NCBI GenBank assembly: GCA_034440575.1
Contig: JAOTOL010001647.1
Span: forward strand, 2,354,001-2,418,000
From: Imbricaverruca yamaguchii
Taxonomy: Eukaryota; Arthropoda; Thecostraca; Neoverrucidae
Direction: 5' to 3'
Length of the DNA: 64,000 nucleotides
Positions within the stretch are counted from its first letter, which is position 1; every line of letters begins with the position of its first letter. The position numbers were made by a program, and so were the translations under genes. Shown here in pieces: positions 10,151-21,186 of the stretch. Under the pieces are notes generated by a model. That model saw only the letters and a program-made list of their open reading frames with translations, did not search any database and had not been told where the DNA came from.

Positions 10151-11160
10151 TCCACGTCCGACTGCACTGCATTTTCACCCTGGTTATTTTCCAATTCAAC
10201 TGCTGCTTTGTCTGCTGCTGTTGCTGCTAATCGGTATACACACCAATCTGCACCAGTGCAGTTGCAGAATGAGTTGACTGTTTATGACACAATTAGCACT
10301 CACTAGATGCCGTAATTAGTTTGGTCGAGAACACTTCGGTTGAGTTGGCAATGAGCGGGATTATTGTGTGTGCGATTTGCAAGCTAAGATAGGATGAATG
10401 CAGTGTAGACTGAATGCACGAATGCAGGCTACCAGTTATGGAATAGCACCAGTTCTGGAATGTATAGATAACTGGACATAGTTGGTGACAGGCAAGAACA
10501 GCCCGATGTCACGCTGTAACGAGAACCACTGTGAAGCAACGATCACAACCTTGGGTTGCTACCAACTAATGCGCCCCCAATTACGAGTGAGGAAATCGCA
10601 GACCTGCTGATTTGTAGACGTCAGTCGAACCCGAATTTAGAGCTATGATGGACATTTCACGGTAAGAAAATCGTGGGAACGTGCGATTTATGCCGGCGAT
10701 GTTTTGCGATGACAAATAGCATGACCAGTTGGCTACTGCTGCCAGGCTAATTATTAACTCCAAGCACGCATGTTGACGACATTCGGAGAAATCAGATGAC
10801 ATTTGATTGAGTTAGCATCACATCGACCTGCCCGTTCCCAACAAATTGCAGTGTAAACAATCACACGCAGACCATTCGATGTAACACGTGAAATACGCGC
10901 TGTCAGCCTTTCTGCTGGGATTTGGCTAACAACAGTGGCGTGGGGAGTCAGTCATCGACACTGAACATACGCGATAACCTCCTTTTATTTCGGTTTTCAG
11001 CGGAACGCCTCGGTGGCGCTGCGCTAAATTGCTTGTTACAAACAAAGGATAATCAGAGTGCAATTTGGACGTGTTGTGAGGAGGAAGCCGAGGAAAAACG
11101 CGCATTTCACCGTTGAGGCACGCAACCCAGTCCACTTTGTCGGCATGGCTGGCGTCACGT
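10151..11160. other. No gene recognised
   Basis: AT-rich unique sequence with a short GCTGTTGCTGCT run at 10,215-10,230. Open frames are short and without recognisable domains. Confidence 0.45.
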
Positions 11161-11164
11161 GACC

Positions 11165-11398
11165 TCTATTTAGCCCAGCCACCGTGGCCAGCGAACAGCA
11201 CCCCATAGGCCATCGTGGCCGGCGGACAGTGCCGCACAGGCCACCGTGGCCAGCGAACAGCACCCCATAGGCCATCGTGGCCGGCGGACAGTACCGCACA
11301 GGCCACCGTGGCCAGTGGACAGCCCCAGAGAGCCTGGCCGCACAGGCCACCGTGGCCAGTGGACAGCCCCAGAGAGCCTGGCCGCACAGGCGCCCGCG
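11165..11398. repeat. Minisatellite with higher-order structure: 31-bp subunits paired as 62-bp dimers
   Basis: A subunit beginning GGCCACCGTGGCCAGCGAAC alternates with a diverged one beginning GGCCATCGTGGCCGGCGGAC, so like matches like every 62 bp. The last units carry an insert GAGAGCCTGGCCGCACAG, making 44-bp periods. Each subunit holds the dyad GGCCACCGTGGCC. Confidence 0.88.
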
Positions 11399-11659
11399 TG
11401 GCCAGTCTGGCCACAACACGCCGACCGGAGCTCTGGTGCGGCGTCCGACTGGCAGGCGGAGGCGCACGGCAGCCCACGTTCCAGACACGCTGCGCCGTGC
11501 ATCCGCCGTCCGACTGGGCTCTGAAAACCGCCGCCGGCACGGCGCCGAGATCGCGTCAGTCCTGACCGCACCGCCCGTCTTCACCAACCAACCACGAATC
11601 CCCCGGTTCAAACCTTGTCCAGCACAGCGTCCACCGACAGAAAACCCCCGCCCGCGGGT
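11399..11659. other. Unique GC-rich spacer, nothing recognised
   Basis: Non-repetitive sequence after the 31/62-bp array. No coding exon or RNA gene could be supported. Confidence 0.4.
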
Positions 11660-11840
11660 CCTCGCTACGCTTATGCACGGTTTATCGTGAAATTGCATGG
11701 GCGGCGTGGACTAATTAAGATAAGAATGCAGCTGAAGGATTTAACTTTGCGCTTTTATGATGACCGGCCGCCACTATCTCGGCGGCTCGCCGCTATTGGA
11801 CGGTCTAAGCCGCCACCACACAGGAGGCCGCTGATAGCGG
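11660..11840. promoter_or_regulatory. Candidate cis-regulatory segment (TAATTA and GATAAG motifs)
   Basis: A non-repetitive segment between two GC-rich minisatellites contains ACTAATTAAGATAAG, a homeodomain-type core fused to a GATA-type core. CGGTTTATCGTG, GATTTAACTTTGCG and CGCTATTGG also occur. Regulatory function is inferred only from motif clustering near a developmental regulator; conservation is not testable here. Confidence 0.3.
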
Positions 11841-11874
11841 TCCACCGCCAGGTACCCCAGTCAGAGGAAGCGGG

Positions 11875-12893
11875 GCGTCAGGCTGGCTCCGGCCACCACC
11901 TGATACCCTGGCCGACCCTCAGACCCCGGCCGAGGGTCGGGCGGCTCCGGCCACCACCTGACACCCTGGCCGACCCTCAGACCCCGGCCGAGGGTCGCAC
12001 GGCACAAGCCACCACCTGATACCCTGGCCGACCCTGAGACCCCGGCCGAGGGTCGCACGGCTCCGGCCACCACCTGATACCCTGGCCGACCCTCAGACCC
12101 TGGCCGAGGGTCGCACGGCTCCGGCCACCACCTGATACCCTGGCCGACCCTCAGACCCCGGCCGAGGGTCGCACGGCTCCGGCCACCACCTGATACCCTG
12201 GCCGACCCTGAGACCACGGCCGAGGGTCGGGCGGCTCCGGCCACCACCTGATACCCTGGCCGACCCTCAGACCACGGCCGAGGGTCGCACGGCTCCGGCC
12301 ACCACCTGATACCCTGGCCGACCCTCAGACCCCGGCCGAGGGTCGGACGGCTCCGGCCACCACCTGATACCCTGGCCGACCCTCAGACCCTGGCCGAGGG
12401 TCGCACGGCTCCGGCCACCACCTGATACCCTGGCCGACCCTCAGACCCCGCCCGAGGGTCGGACGGCTCAGGCCACCACCTGATACCCTGGCCGACCCTC
12501 AGACCCCGGCCGGGGGCGGCTCGGCCACCACCTGATACCCTGGCCGACCCTCAGACCCCGGCCGAGGGTCGGGCGGCTCCGGCCACCACCTGATACCCTG
12601 GCCGACCCTCAGACCCTGGCCGAGGGTCGGGCGGCTCCGGCCACCACCTGATACCCTGGCCGACCCTCAGACCCCGGCCGAGGGTCGCACGGCTCCGGCC
12701 ACCACCTGATACCCTGGCCGACCCTCAGACCCCGGCCGAGGGTCGGACGGCTCAGGCCACCACCTGATACCCTGGCCGACCCTCAGACCCCGGCCGAGGG
12801 TCGGGCGGCTCCGGCCACCACCTGATACCCTGGCCGACCCTCAGACCCCGGCCGAGGGTCGGACGGCTCAGGCCACCACCTGATACCATGACC
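11875..12893. repeat. Minisatellite, 58-bp unit, ~17 copies, with an internal 8-bp dyad
   Basis: Units contain CCACCTGATACCCTGGC, CGACCCTC, an 11-nt loop and GAGGGTCG. CGACCCTC and GAGGGTCG are perfect inverted complements in nearly every unit. Unit variants (GGTCGCAC, GGTCGGGC, GGTCGGAC; CCGGCC or CTGGCC) recur in mosaic order. Confidence 0.95.
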
Positions 12894-13729
12894 CAAGCTA
12901 CCAGATCAGACCCTAGTCGATTCCCCGTTCTTCGAACAGACCCAACCTGACCATGAGACCACCCCGTGGTTCACTCTCCGAAGCTTGGTATACTATCAGA
13001 CCCTGGCATAGACCCTACCTGGCCATCAGATCATCACGTGGTTCACGCTGGAAACAGGGCTGACCCTCATGTCCCTGCTGCCTTCATAACCTGTATATTA
13101 TCCCCCCTCCTCCTCCTCCCTCCCCTCCTCTTTCCCATCCGCCTCCGCCTCTGCCTCCGACACCGCCTCCATCTTCGCCACCGCCTCTGCTTCCTCCTCT
13201 TCCTACTTCTCCTCCACTCCTCCCCTCCTCAGACGCCTTCAGGAGCGAATGACAGACAGTCCCAGGTGACTGGAAAACATAATCATGTCCTGACCAATAT
13301 CTTTCAGGGTTTCGTGAGGGGACTCGTTCTGGTCCCATTGCTCACCCAAGCTACTTCCGCAATGCCAGTGTCAGCAAGAGCAGCGATGATGGCCATGAAC
13401 TGAACTGCTCCCGCAGCGTCAGCAGGAGCAGCGATGATGACCACGAACTGATGTTCACGGATGCGTCGTCAGCGAGGTCGTTTTGCGCCCCTAATTATGT
13501 TTGCAGATAATCTAAAGTGATGTTCCTACAGTTAGATATTGGTTGAAGTTGAATATCTGTTCCCAAAGAGAATGATATACGACATCGGGGTTTTCTTGTC
13601 GAAGGAATGTAAAGCTACCGGACTGCACGACGTCCAAGTCGTCGTCGAGCAGCATACGCAAGGAGCAGCCAGTGTTCGCTCGTCGAAATTCTCACGATGC
13701 AGAGATCCCAGCGGCGAAGACACTACTGA
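12894..13729. other. No gene recognised; CT-rich tract at ~13,098-13,228
   Basis: Contains a polypyrimidine (CCTCCT/CTCC) tract and an imperfect local duplication of AGCAGCGATGATG around 13,379-13,441. No coding exon was recognised. Confidence 0.5.
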
Positions 13730-13920
13730 CATAGAATGGTGCACAGTACCAGGGCAGAACGGCGTGAATGTGAAGGTCTGATGCGGCTTCCGTGCCGATC
13801 TTCGGTCGCCACCTACGGCGGCTACCATAGAATGGTGCACAGTACCAGGGCAGAACGGCGTGAATGTGGAGGCCGGATGCGACTTCCTTGCCGATCTTCG
13901 GTCGCCACCTACGGCGGCAC
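13730..13920. repeat. 96-bp tandem duplication (2 copies)
   Basis: The block from CATAGAATGGTGCACAGTAC at 13,730 recurs at 13,826 with few changes, ending in GATCTTCGGTCGCCACCTAC. It looks like a recent segmental duplication with no coding evidence. Confidence 0.92.
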
Positions 13921-14606
13921 CTGTCTGACGTGGCGCCCAAGCCGGACGGATTTCTTGCTCGCCCTGATGTATTTTATTAGGACATGCATGGCTATCTGTT
14001 TAGCTGTTCTGTGAATTTGACCTTTTCTGCTCCGCTGTTTTATCACATTAGCGAGAGGTTGCAACAGCCACAAGTTCATTGCGGATTACCTCAATACAAG
14101 TCTGTATCTGTATCTGTGTCTGGATGCGTCACCTCCAGTTCGTATGTAGCCGCTTGTGGCCAGGGCATGGTCCATCCTCAAATGGCGCAGTGTAGCTCTC
14201 TCCTGTCGCATGACTCAGTGGGAGGACCGTCATGGGCCTAGTGCTAACTTCAGGACTCATAGCTTACCACGTTTCGTGCCGCAGACTCGTTCTCATTCTA
14301 ATCGTATAAATGACGATATGGAGTGAGATAAACAAGCTGAAGGGAGTGATAAAGGGCAGACGCGACCACCGTTCATCGTTCATACGGTTCTAGCATCTAT
14401 GTCAGCAGCGTCATTCCCAGTCAGTTCGGCGTGACTGGGAATCCAGCATACGGTAATAGTCTTGCCCGTTCCACTGAATGGTTTTACAACTCATATAATC
14501 TTGCGAACAAGTCGATTAGCCGGGTTGAGCGATTGCGTTTCCCAAAGACTACTCAGGGTGTCAGTGAAAACAGTGCGGTTCATCGTATGATTGCCCTGGA
14601 TAAAAC
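13921..14606. other. No gene recognised
   Basis: Unique sequence upstream of a SINE insertion. Only short open frames without domains are present. Confidence 0.4.
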
Positions 14607-14621
14607 GAACAGCTTCCGAAG

Positions 14622-14799
14622 AAGAGAGGAAGAACCTTGGGTTCTTTTACGACGCATTCAACCGCTAGGTTATATAGCGTCGCCAACCTCTCACACCGAT
14701 TGGTCGCGGGTGGACTTGCCGTCGGTTGTGAGATTCGAACTCACAATCTTGCGATCAAGAGTCCGACGCTCTTCAAACTGAACTAACGCGGCCACAAAT
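14622..14799 (-). mobile_element. Lys-like tRNA-derived SINE, full-length, with target-site duplication
   Basis: On the minus strand a tRNA-like head (anticodon loop CTCTTGA, CTT = Lys; box B GAGTTCGAATCTC) is followed by the core CGCGACCAATCGGTGTGAGA. The 3' hairpin has outer arms CGACGC/GCGTCG and inner arms AACC/GGTT. It is flanked by GAACAGCTTCC(G/A)AAG at 14,607-14,621 and 14,800-14,814. Box A is degraded (GTTAGTTCAGTTTG), so this copy is probably inactive. Confidence 0.88.
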
Positions 14800-14814
14800 G
14801 AACAGCTTCCAAAG

Positions 14815-15534
14815 CGGCATGGAGTTCAGCAATAAGGATGGATCTCTGCTGGGTAAAACATTGTCGGCTCACGGGGCAAAGGAGGGGATGCCATTTTGAA
14901 GCTGAATTACACTGCGGAGGTCAGCTGCCTCACGTGGATCCAAACCGCGAGCCCTATATCTGAGCACAGTGGAGAGTGCGCAGAACTACCCCAACGGTAT
15001 CTGGACATTATCGCGGCTCTCATTAGGTATGTTTCCGTTCTTGTGCTCATGTCCCTGGGATAGCACACACCGGCGGCACGCCGGTGTGAACAGATAATTA
15101 CCCTCGCCAGGCCAGATAATTGAAAAGAAAACGAATTTATAGCACAGCCAGGAGATATCGTGATGAACGTAATGACTATATAACTTAGAGTGGGCTCTCA
15201 CGGGTCTGGAGTTTTTGCTGGGCCCGGGCGCCCTTGAATTGGCCTCATGATTGCGCAGACGCTCCACCGAAAGGTCGACACAGTCGGCGTGTGCTCGGGG
15301 GACAGGCGAACCGGCCGTACAAGGGGTGTACCGGCCGGGAGAATCAGACGGCCAGCGGGGTGGTGCGCTCTTCCAGGGCACCAGTGGTGCCGTGCGCCAG
15401 TCCCAGTCACCAGTCACGTGGACGGAGCCGCGTTCACTCGGCGGGCCCGCATGCGGCGCTGTCAATCCGGCACAGCAAACCGGACGACGCACAGGACATC
15501 GATGTCGACCGGTAACGGGGCGAACAGCGACTAC
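14815..15534. other. No gene recognised
   Basis: Unique sequence that grows GC-richer toward the next minisatellite. No RNA or exon signals were found. Confidence 0.4.
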
Positions 15535-16062
15535 GATGGTCGACCTGCCGACGGTGGCCGACCTGCCGACAATGGCCGACAGTGGCCGACCTGCCGACCT
15601 GCCGACCTGCCGACGGTGGCCGACCTGCCGACCTGCCGACGGTGGCCGACCTGCCGACAGTGGCTGACCTGCCGACCTGCCGACGGTGGCCGACCTGCCG
15701 ACAGTGGCTGACCTGCCGACCTGCCGACAGTGGCCGACCTGCCGACAACGGCCGACCTGCCGACGGTGGCCGACCTGCCGACGGTGGCTGACCTGCCGAC
15801 GGTGGCTGACCTGCGACAGTGGCTGACCTGCCGACGGTGGCTAACCTGCCGACCTGCCGACGGTGGCCGACCTGCCGACGGTGGCTGACCTGCCGACGGT
15901 GGCTGACCTGCCGACCTGCCGACGGTGGCCCTGCCGACCTGCCGACGGTGGCCGACCTGCCGACGACGGCTGACCTGCCGACGACGGCCGACCTGCCGAC
16001 CTACCGACGACGGCCGACCTGCCGACGACGGCCGACCTGCCGACGACGGCCGACCTGGCGCC
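15535..16062. repeat. Minisatellite of mixed 8- and 18-bp units (GACCTGCC / GACGGTGGCC)
   Basis: Built from GACCTGCC and GACGGTGGCC modules in variable order, giving 8-, 18- and 26-bp steps. The last third shifts to GACGACGGCC modules, so the array has a gradient of variants from left to right. Confidence 0.95.
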
Positions 16063-16099
16063 ACAGGTAGTAGCCGCTGTGTGCAGCAGTAGCCGCGCC

Positions 16100-16285
16100 C
16101 GGCTGTGTCCAGGCGAACATGCGCCAATTATCCGGCCACAGTAGTCACTGCACGCAGTTGCGCCCACTCACGCCGCTGATTGTTATTAAATCAGACTTTA
16201 ATTACGGTCGCAGCGTGGGCATTAATCGGTGCCCGCCGGCGCGGCCGCCGCATCTCCCTTTACGGTCGCCCGCGGCCATGGCCGG
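16100..16285. promoter_or_regulatory. Candidate cis-regulatory segment, TAAT-rich in GC-rich surroundings
   Basis: Non-repetitive sequence with GCCAATTATCC, GATTGTTATTAAATC, CTTTAATTACGG and GGGCATTAATCGG within 110 bp, next to a minisatellite. The spacing and density of homeodomain-type cores suggest an enhancer, but this is inference from motifs only. Confidence 0.35.
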
Positions 16286-16928
16286 GCTGAGACACGCGCT
16301 GGCCGGCCGGTGACCGACACGGCCAGACACGCCGCACCCTCCCCCCCCCCAGTGCCGTGGTGCGTGCGGGGCGCTGCGTGCACACCGTTCTGCGCGCGAC
16401 TCTGGACGGGTGTGCGGGGACTTGGTGGTCGAGTTTGGCGAATCGTGATGGGCTCAACAGCTCGGGTAGATTCGTTTTCCTCGAGAGACGCGAGATTCCG
16501 AACCACCATGCTGAATCCAGCGAGCACATGTCGCAATTCTGTCGGCACCCCTTCACGTTCTCTTGGCTGCACCGGCTGATTGCGTGTGGTGCGCAGTACC
16601 GGAAGGTTTGGGGTTTGTAGCCACAGCGGAAGCGACAACGCTCGAAGATGTTTAGCGAACGTGGCGATGAGCACACTCCGACAACGGCTACCGCAACTGC
16701 TGGCAGAAGTTGCCACGTTCAAAACGAATTCCCTGAGGTTTAAAGCTTTGCGTAGTTTCTGAGCCTCGAAGTCTCCATTTGCAATGGCATCATCAGGCTG
16801 GACGTTTTAATTTTACCAAAATAAGCTTGGTGTGCACCACGAAGTTGGACTGCACACTTCCGAAATGGATATGCACGCGCATCCCAAAAGAATGCAACGT
16901 TTTACCCATAGTGGGGCCATTTAACCTT
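16286..16928. other. No gene recognised
   Basis: Unique sequence. Several overlapping frames of about 100 codons exist on both strands, but none has a recognisable domain or consistent codon use. Confidence 0.4.
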
Positions 16929-16943
16929 CAGATCATGAAAGTT

Positions 16944-17006
16944 ATGGGCGCCAAATGACCCTGCAGTCGGCGCGCCTTTAAACTCCCCAAAAATAAATAA
17001 ATAAAT
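16944..17006 (+). mobile_element. Micro-insert 1 of the 52-63-bp hairpin family, with TSD
   Basis: The insert begins ATGGGCGCC, contains AATGACCCTGCAGTCGGC, then GCGCGCC, then AAACTCCCC and an (AAAT)n-like tail. The flanks are CAGATCATGAA(A/C)GTT at 16,929-16,943 and 17,007-17,021, a 15-bp direct repeat with one difference. No tRNA-like head or Pol III box B is present. This is a complete insertion event of only 63 bp. Confidence 0.85.
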
Positions 17007-17021
17007 CAGATCATGAACGTT

Positions 17022-17792
17022 GAAAGTCTAGATTAGGTAGATCCGCCTTTCAAACAAGGGATGGCGACCGCCCAGATGATGAGTAATCGTCCTGACCAGG
17101 CACTATTGTACTAATCAGGGATAACATAGCAAGCGACCAAACGCGTTCGAAATGCTACTTCATGCTCAGCTCCGTTTGCGTCAACTCAGCTGTGTCCGCA
17201 ATGCTATTGGTGAATCTGTGTAAAACAATTCGGGATTCGTAGCATTTCCCGTTCATTATGTTCAAGTACCTTCTAGTCACTGTGGTATTGTACATAATTG
17301 CTGGAGCATGTTTGCTGCATTAATGCTTGAAGTGCATTTGGAGAGCCTGAGATGTTGGAGAGGGTGGACTTGTTTCAGGTTCAGGTGCTGACAGATGGCA
17401 GCTACACACTCTGCATATTGAAATGTCGAGCATTGCATCCAAAACGTATTGGCATAAACATGAACATGGCGTTAAGGGATGCTTGAACTCCATAACCGTG
17501 GCCACACCTTGAGTAATATTTCCGCTTTCCTGCTCTCCAGATATACTTGGAGCACCAATCTGGCTTATATTTAGATGCCATTTTTGCAAACGTGTAGACA
17601 CGCACATGCCGCTTGCATCGCCAACGTACAAAGTCAAGCTGCTGGTGTCGGTGCATGAAGTTAAATCAGGATCCTGGGCATTGAAGAAGCCGAGTCAGCT
17701 GAACAACGTGTCACAAAACACGTGTTTCACTTGATTGGCTTCTTCATCCAGCCGTGATGGATGTCGGAGCTCAGTGCACAGACGCTGAATGG
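17022..17792. other. No gene recognised
   Basis: AT-rich unique sequence. Two overlapping minus-strand frames of 84-105 codons have no recognisable domain. Confidence 0.4.
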
Positions 17793-17806
17793 CAGGCATA
17801 TATGTG

Positions 17807-17977
17807 GCGGTTGTTGGTTTTAGGACGTTGGTTGTTGTTGGTTGTTGTTGGTTGGATTGGCGTCGCCAATCTCTCACGCCGGTTGGTCGCGGGCGAAGAA
17901 TAGCCACATGTAAGACTCGAACCTACAACCTTTCGATTATGAGACGGGCAACTTACCCCTAGACTACTCGTTCTCCT
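17807..17977 (-). mobile_element. Val-like tRNA-derived SINE with TSD
   Basis: On the minus strand it begins near GAACGAGTAGTCTAGGGGTA (box A TAGTCTAGGGG) and carries box B GGTTCGAGTC. The core is CCCGCGACCAACCGGCGTGA. The 3' hairpin is largely lost and is replaced by a (CAAC)n-type tail. The flanks CAGGCA(T/A)ATATGTG at 17,793-17,806 and 17,978-17,991 form the target duplication. Confidence 0.88.
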
Positions 17978-17991
17978 CAGGCAAATATGTG

Positions 17992-18900
17992 CTGTCACAG
18001 CTTCACCTGGCGACTGTGGTCCACCCGCAGGGAAGCGCCCCGACCTGGTCGTGCCCGGGACTGCCCCGCGGCTGTCCCGGGGCACGACCTCTCGCCGGCT
18101 CCCGTGCCGACCTCTGCTCGACAGTTGTTCGGACCCAGCCGCCGGCTGCTCGTGACTGCTCAACACTCCCTCAGGACTGCCGGGGCCCCCTGTTCGCGAG
18201 CCCCGCTGGCGGCAATGCCTGGCGCAGTGTCGCGCCGGCGGCGATGTCTGGCGCAGTGTCGCGCCGGCGCCAGCGCCGACGCCGCAGACGCGACGGTGAC
18301 GGCGCGCCGGCGATAGGCGGCGTTTTTGGCGCGGTTGTCGGCCCGGCCGACCGGTGTATTCAATTAGGTATATCGGTGCATCGGCGTGTCGGCGGGTTTT
18401 TGTCGGCCGAGTTTTTGTCGGGGTCGCGTCGGGGGAGGGGCGTGCCGCGGCCGGGCCGCCTGCCGGCGCCGCGGCAGTGGCCGGATATGCCGGCACACGG
18501 GCCGCGCGACAGGTGACCGCCGACCGGGCGGCCAGAACCCACAGTCTCGCGTCAGCTGGCGCGTCCGAGAGGCGGCCCGGCACGGCAGCGGCGGCCTGAG
18601 GGAGCGTTGTGGGTCCGGTGCCCGGCTGGGGCTGGGTGTTTTCGCGACTTGTGACGCCGGGCGAAAGCAAATGTTCCGCTCTCACGACGATCGTTGACTG
18701 GAGTAGTGTAGTGCATGACGGTATTAACTTACCTTCACTCAAGCCGTACATAGTCAAGCGAGCAAATACTTTCGCTATGCATGAAATGATAAGTTGGGAA
18801 GTCTGCTCCAAGCAGCGTAAGGCCGGCTTTGAGACAAAACGCATGGGTACGTACCACACCCCTGTTAGCAAGTACGAGGTACCGTCTCCACACTAACAGA
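17992..18900. other. GC-rich non-coding block (densest ~18,000-18,660), no gene recognised
   Basis: CpG-dense sequence with imperfect short repeats such as CTGGCGCAGTGTCGCGCCGG (two copies at about 18,220-18,266) and TTTTTGTCGGCCGAG. Long frames exist on both strands but have only compositional features. A CpG island of an unseen gene is possible. Confidence 0.4.
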
Positions 18901-20100
18901 ACTCCCCTCGTGAAGTGACATGTGAATATCCACGGGGCTGGACAAGGCCCGCAGCAGCATTCTCCCTCTCCTCTTTCTCTCTCTCCCTCTCTCGCTCTGG
19001 TTTGTTATCAAGGAGCGAGGAGGGCCGTTCCATATATCACATCTTTTGCTTGCACCGCCGCCGACGGGTTTTCAGGGTGTTGGACCCCAATTGTGCGTAT
19101 GGAAACTTTCGTCATGATCAGTGCGACCTGCGGCCCCCACTGTAGCCGGAGGGCTGGGGAGTCAGATTCGGAGTGAGCGATCGGAATGGAACAACTCTGG
19201 TGGACTCATTAACATATGTATTTGCATGGCTGTGACAGTCCATGCACGGTGCCTTCAGCTGCTGTTTCTTCAAGTCAGGAGGTATTTAGAGTGTTCTTCT
19301 CCCCCTGCAGTACTAAACAAACAGCGCACAGTTACATCGAAGGTGTCTATGGTCTCCGATGTCCACAATATGCAGATAACTAGCGACCTAGAGTACATAA
19401 CGAAATGAATTAGTGCACACACATGGTCTTGAAAAATGCTTTACATTCGCTAGAACAGATGGAACGCCCCCCTACAGCATACGCCATCAGGAAGGGCCCC
19501 AGGTGGACCTTCGTCTGTTTGATCGACACACAAGTCGCGACAATCGCCTCTTGCACCTCTTGGGCAGGAGTTCCCACCAGCCACTTCTGATACGGTCTGC
19601 TGTGTGTGCGCATCCGTCATAACAAATGGGGAGAGTAAGCCCAGAGCCCAAGAGATATGCATGAAGTAGTGGTCCGTAAGTCATCCTGTGCAAGATTTCT
19701 CGCGGATGCAGAAGCGCTGTGGAGTTTCTTGCTTTTTATCAGAGAACTTTTGGACGCTGGCGAAGCCCTTACTATTTCCCCGGAAGCGGTAGATGTCACC
19801 TCATACTCGATACATTTAATATAATTCATCCGATGCAAACCGCTAAATCGAGCAGGCCGAGTCCTACTGATGCAACATGAAACGTTTGCGAGGATCCACA
19901 ATTCACACATATCTATGTTCGCTGGCGTCAGTTTGTGTACCGTGTACCGTTGGCACCAGTGTTTGCGTGTCCAGCACGGGCTGGCTCGGGGAGGGTGGGT
20001 CGGACGGGGCGGGGGGTGGAGGGCGAGGGGGAGGGGACACAGGTGCGGGCGAGAGCGCGACACGGGAGCGACATCGTCCTGATACAAGATCTGATGAGTG
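18901..20100. other. No gene recognised; CT-rich run at ~18,962-19,002
   Basis: Unique sequence with a TCTCTCTCCCTC run. No exon, RNA gene or transposon fragment could be supported. Confidence 0.4.
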
Positions 20101-20104
20101 CGGC

Positions 20105-20164
20105 ACGGACCGATAACGCCGGGCAGCTAATTGTCGTCGCCAGTTACCGGCTGATTAATGTGCG
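20105..20164. promoter_or_regulatory. Short TAAT-bearing unique segment abutting the 60-bp array
   Basis: GCAGCTAATTGTCG and GGCTGATTAATGTGCG are the only AT-core words here and lie immediately before the minisatellite. This is weak evidence for a homeodomain-responsive element. Confidence 0.2.
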
Positions 20165-20876
20165 CGCCCGATGGTGAGTCCATCAGCCACGCAGGGGCGC
20201 GCTCAGCGCAGGCTGCCGAGGGGGCGCCCGATGGTGAGTCCATCAGCCACGCAGGGGCGCGCTCAGCGCAGGCCGTCGAGGCGCCCGATGGTGAGTCCAT
20301 CAGGCAGGCGCGCTCAGCGCAGGCCGTCGAGGGGGCGCCCGATGGTGAGTCCATCAGCCACGCAGGGGCGCGCTCAGCGCAGGCCGTCGAGGGGCGCCCG
20401 ATGGTGAGTCCATCAGCCACGCAGGGCGCGCTCAGCGCAGGCCGTCGAGGGGCGCCCGATGGTGAGTCCATCAGCCAGCAGGGGCGCGCTCAGCGCAGGC
20501 CGCCGAGGGGCGCCCGATGGTGAGTCCATCAGCCACGCAGGGGCGCGCTCAGCGCAGGCCGTCGAGGGGGCGCCCGATGGTGAGTCCATCAGCCAGGCAG
20601 GGGCGCGCTCAGCGCAGGCCGCCGAGGGGGCGCCCGATGGTGAGTCCATCAGCCACGCAGGGGCGCGCTCAGCGCAGGCCGTCGAGGGGGCGCCCGATGG
20701 TGAGTCCATCAGCCACGCAGGGGCGCGCTCAGCGCAGGCCGTCGAGGGGGCGCCCGATGGTGAGTCCATCAGCCACGCAGGGGCGCGCTCAGCGCAGGCC
20801 GCCGAGGGGGCGCCCGATGGTGAGTCCATCAGCCACGCAGGGGCGCGCTCAGCGCAGGCTGCCGAGGGGGCGCCTA
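20165..20876. repeat. Minisatellite, 60-bp unit, ~12 copies
   Basis: Units contain CCGATGGTGAGTCCATCAGC, ACGCAGGGGCGCGCTCAGCG and CAGGCCGTCGAGGGGGCG. From about 20,500 the period is exactly 60. GATGG/CCATC and GCGC/GCGC give two small hairpins per unit. Because 60 is divisible by 3, stop-free frames of 20-residue repeats appear on both strands. Without a flanking gene structure they are not taken as coding. Confidence 0.95.
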
Positions 20877-21016
20877 GTGACGACACCAGGCGTATGGCAG
20901 GAAACACCGGTCGACCAGGAAGCAGGGAGTAGTCACACAAAAAAGAATATGGTAGTGTTGGCTTATTTCTGTAAAGCCACTATCATATCATGGAATCTCA
21001 ACTTATTTATATGTTG

Positions 21017-21177
21017 AGGACAAGTAGTGTAGGGGTAAGCTGCCCGTCTCACAATCGAAAGATTGTGGGTTCGAGTCTCACCTGTCGCTACTCTTCTCCC
21101 GCGGCCAATCGGCGTGAGAGATTGACGACGCTACATGACTCAACGGTCGACGTGTCGTAAAACCCGATGGCCAACTA
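21017..21177 (+). mobile_element. Val-like tRNA-derived SINE with short TSD
   Basis: The head carries GTAGTGTAGGGGTAAGC and GTGGGTTCGAGTCTCAC (anticodon loop CTCACAA, CAC = Val), then the core CCGCGGCCAATCGGCGTGAG. The 3' hairpin arms ACGAC/GTCGT differ from the GCGAC/GTCGC of the copy at 32,555, with both sides changed together. TATATGTTG flanks it at 21,008-21,016 and 21,178-21,186. Confidence 0.85.
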
Positions 21178-21186
21178 TATATGTTG

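Noticed and set aside
20127..21017. 20-residue repeat proteins on both strands
   Set aside because: The exact 60-bp period keeps frames open; the strands are equally open and there is no gene structure.
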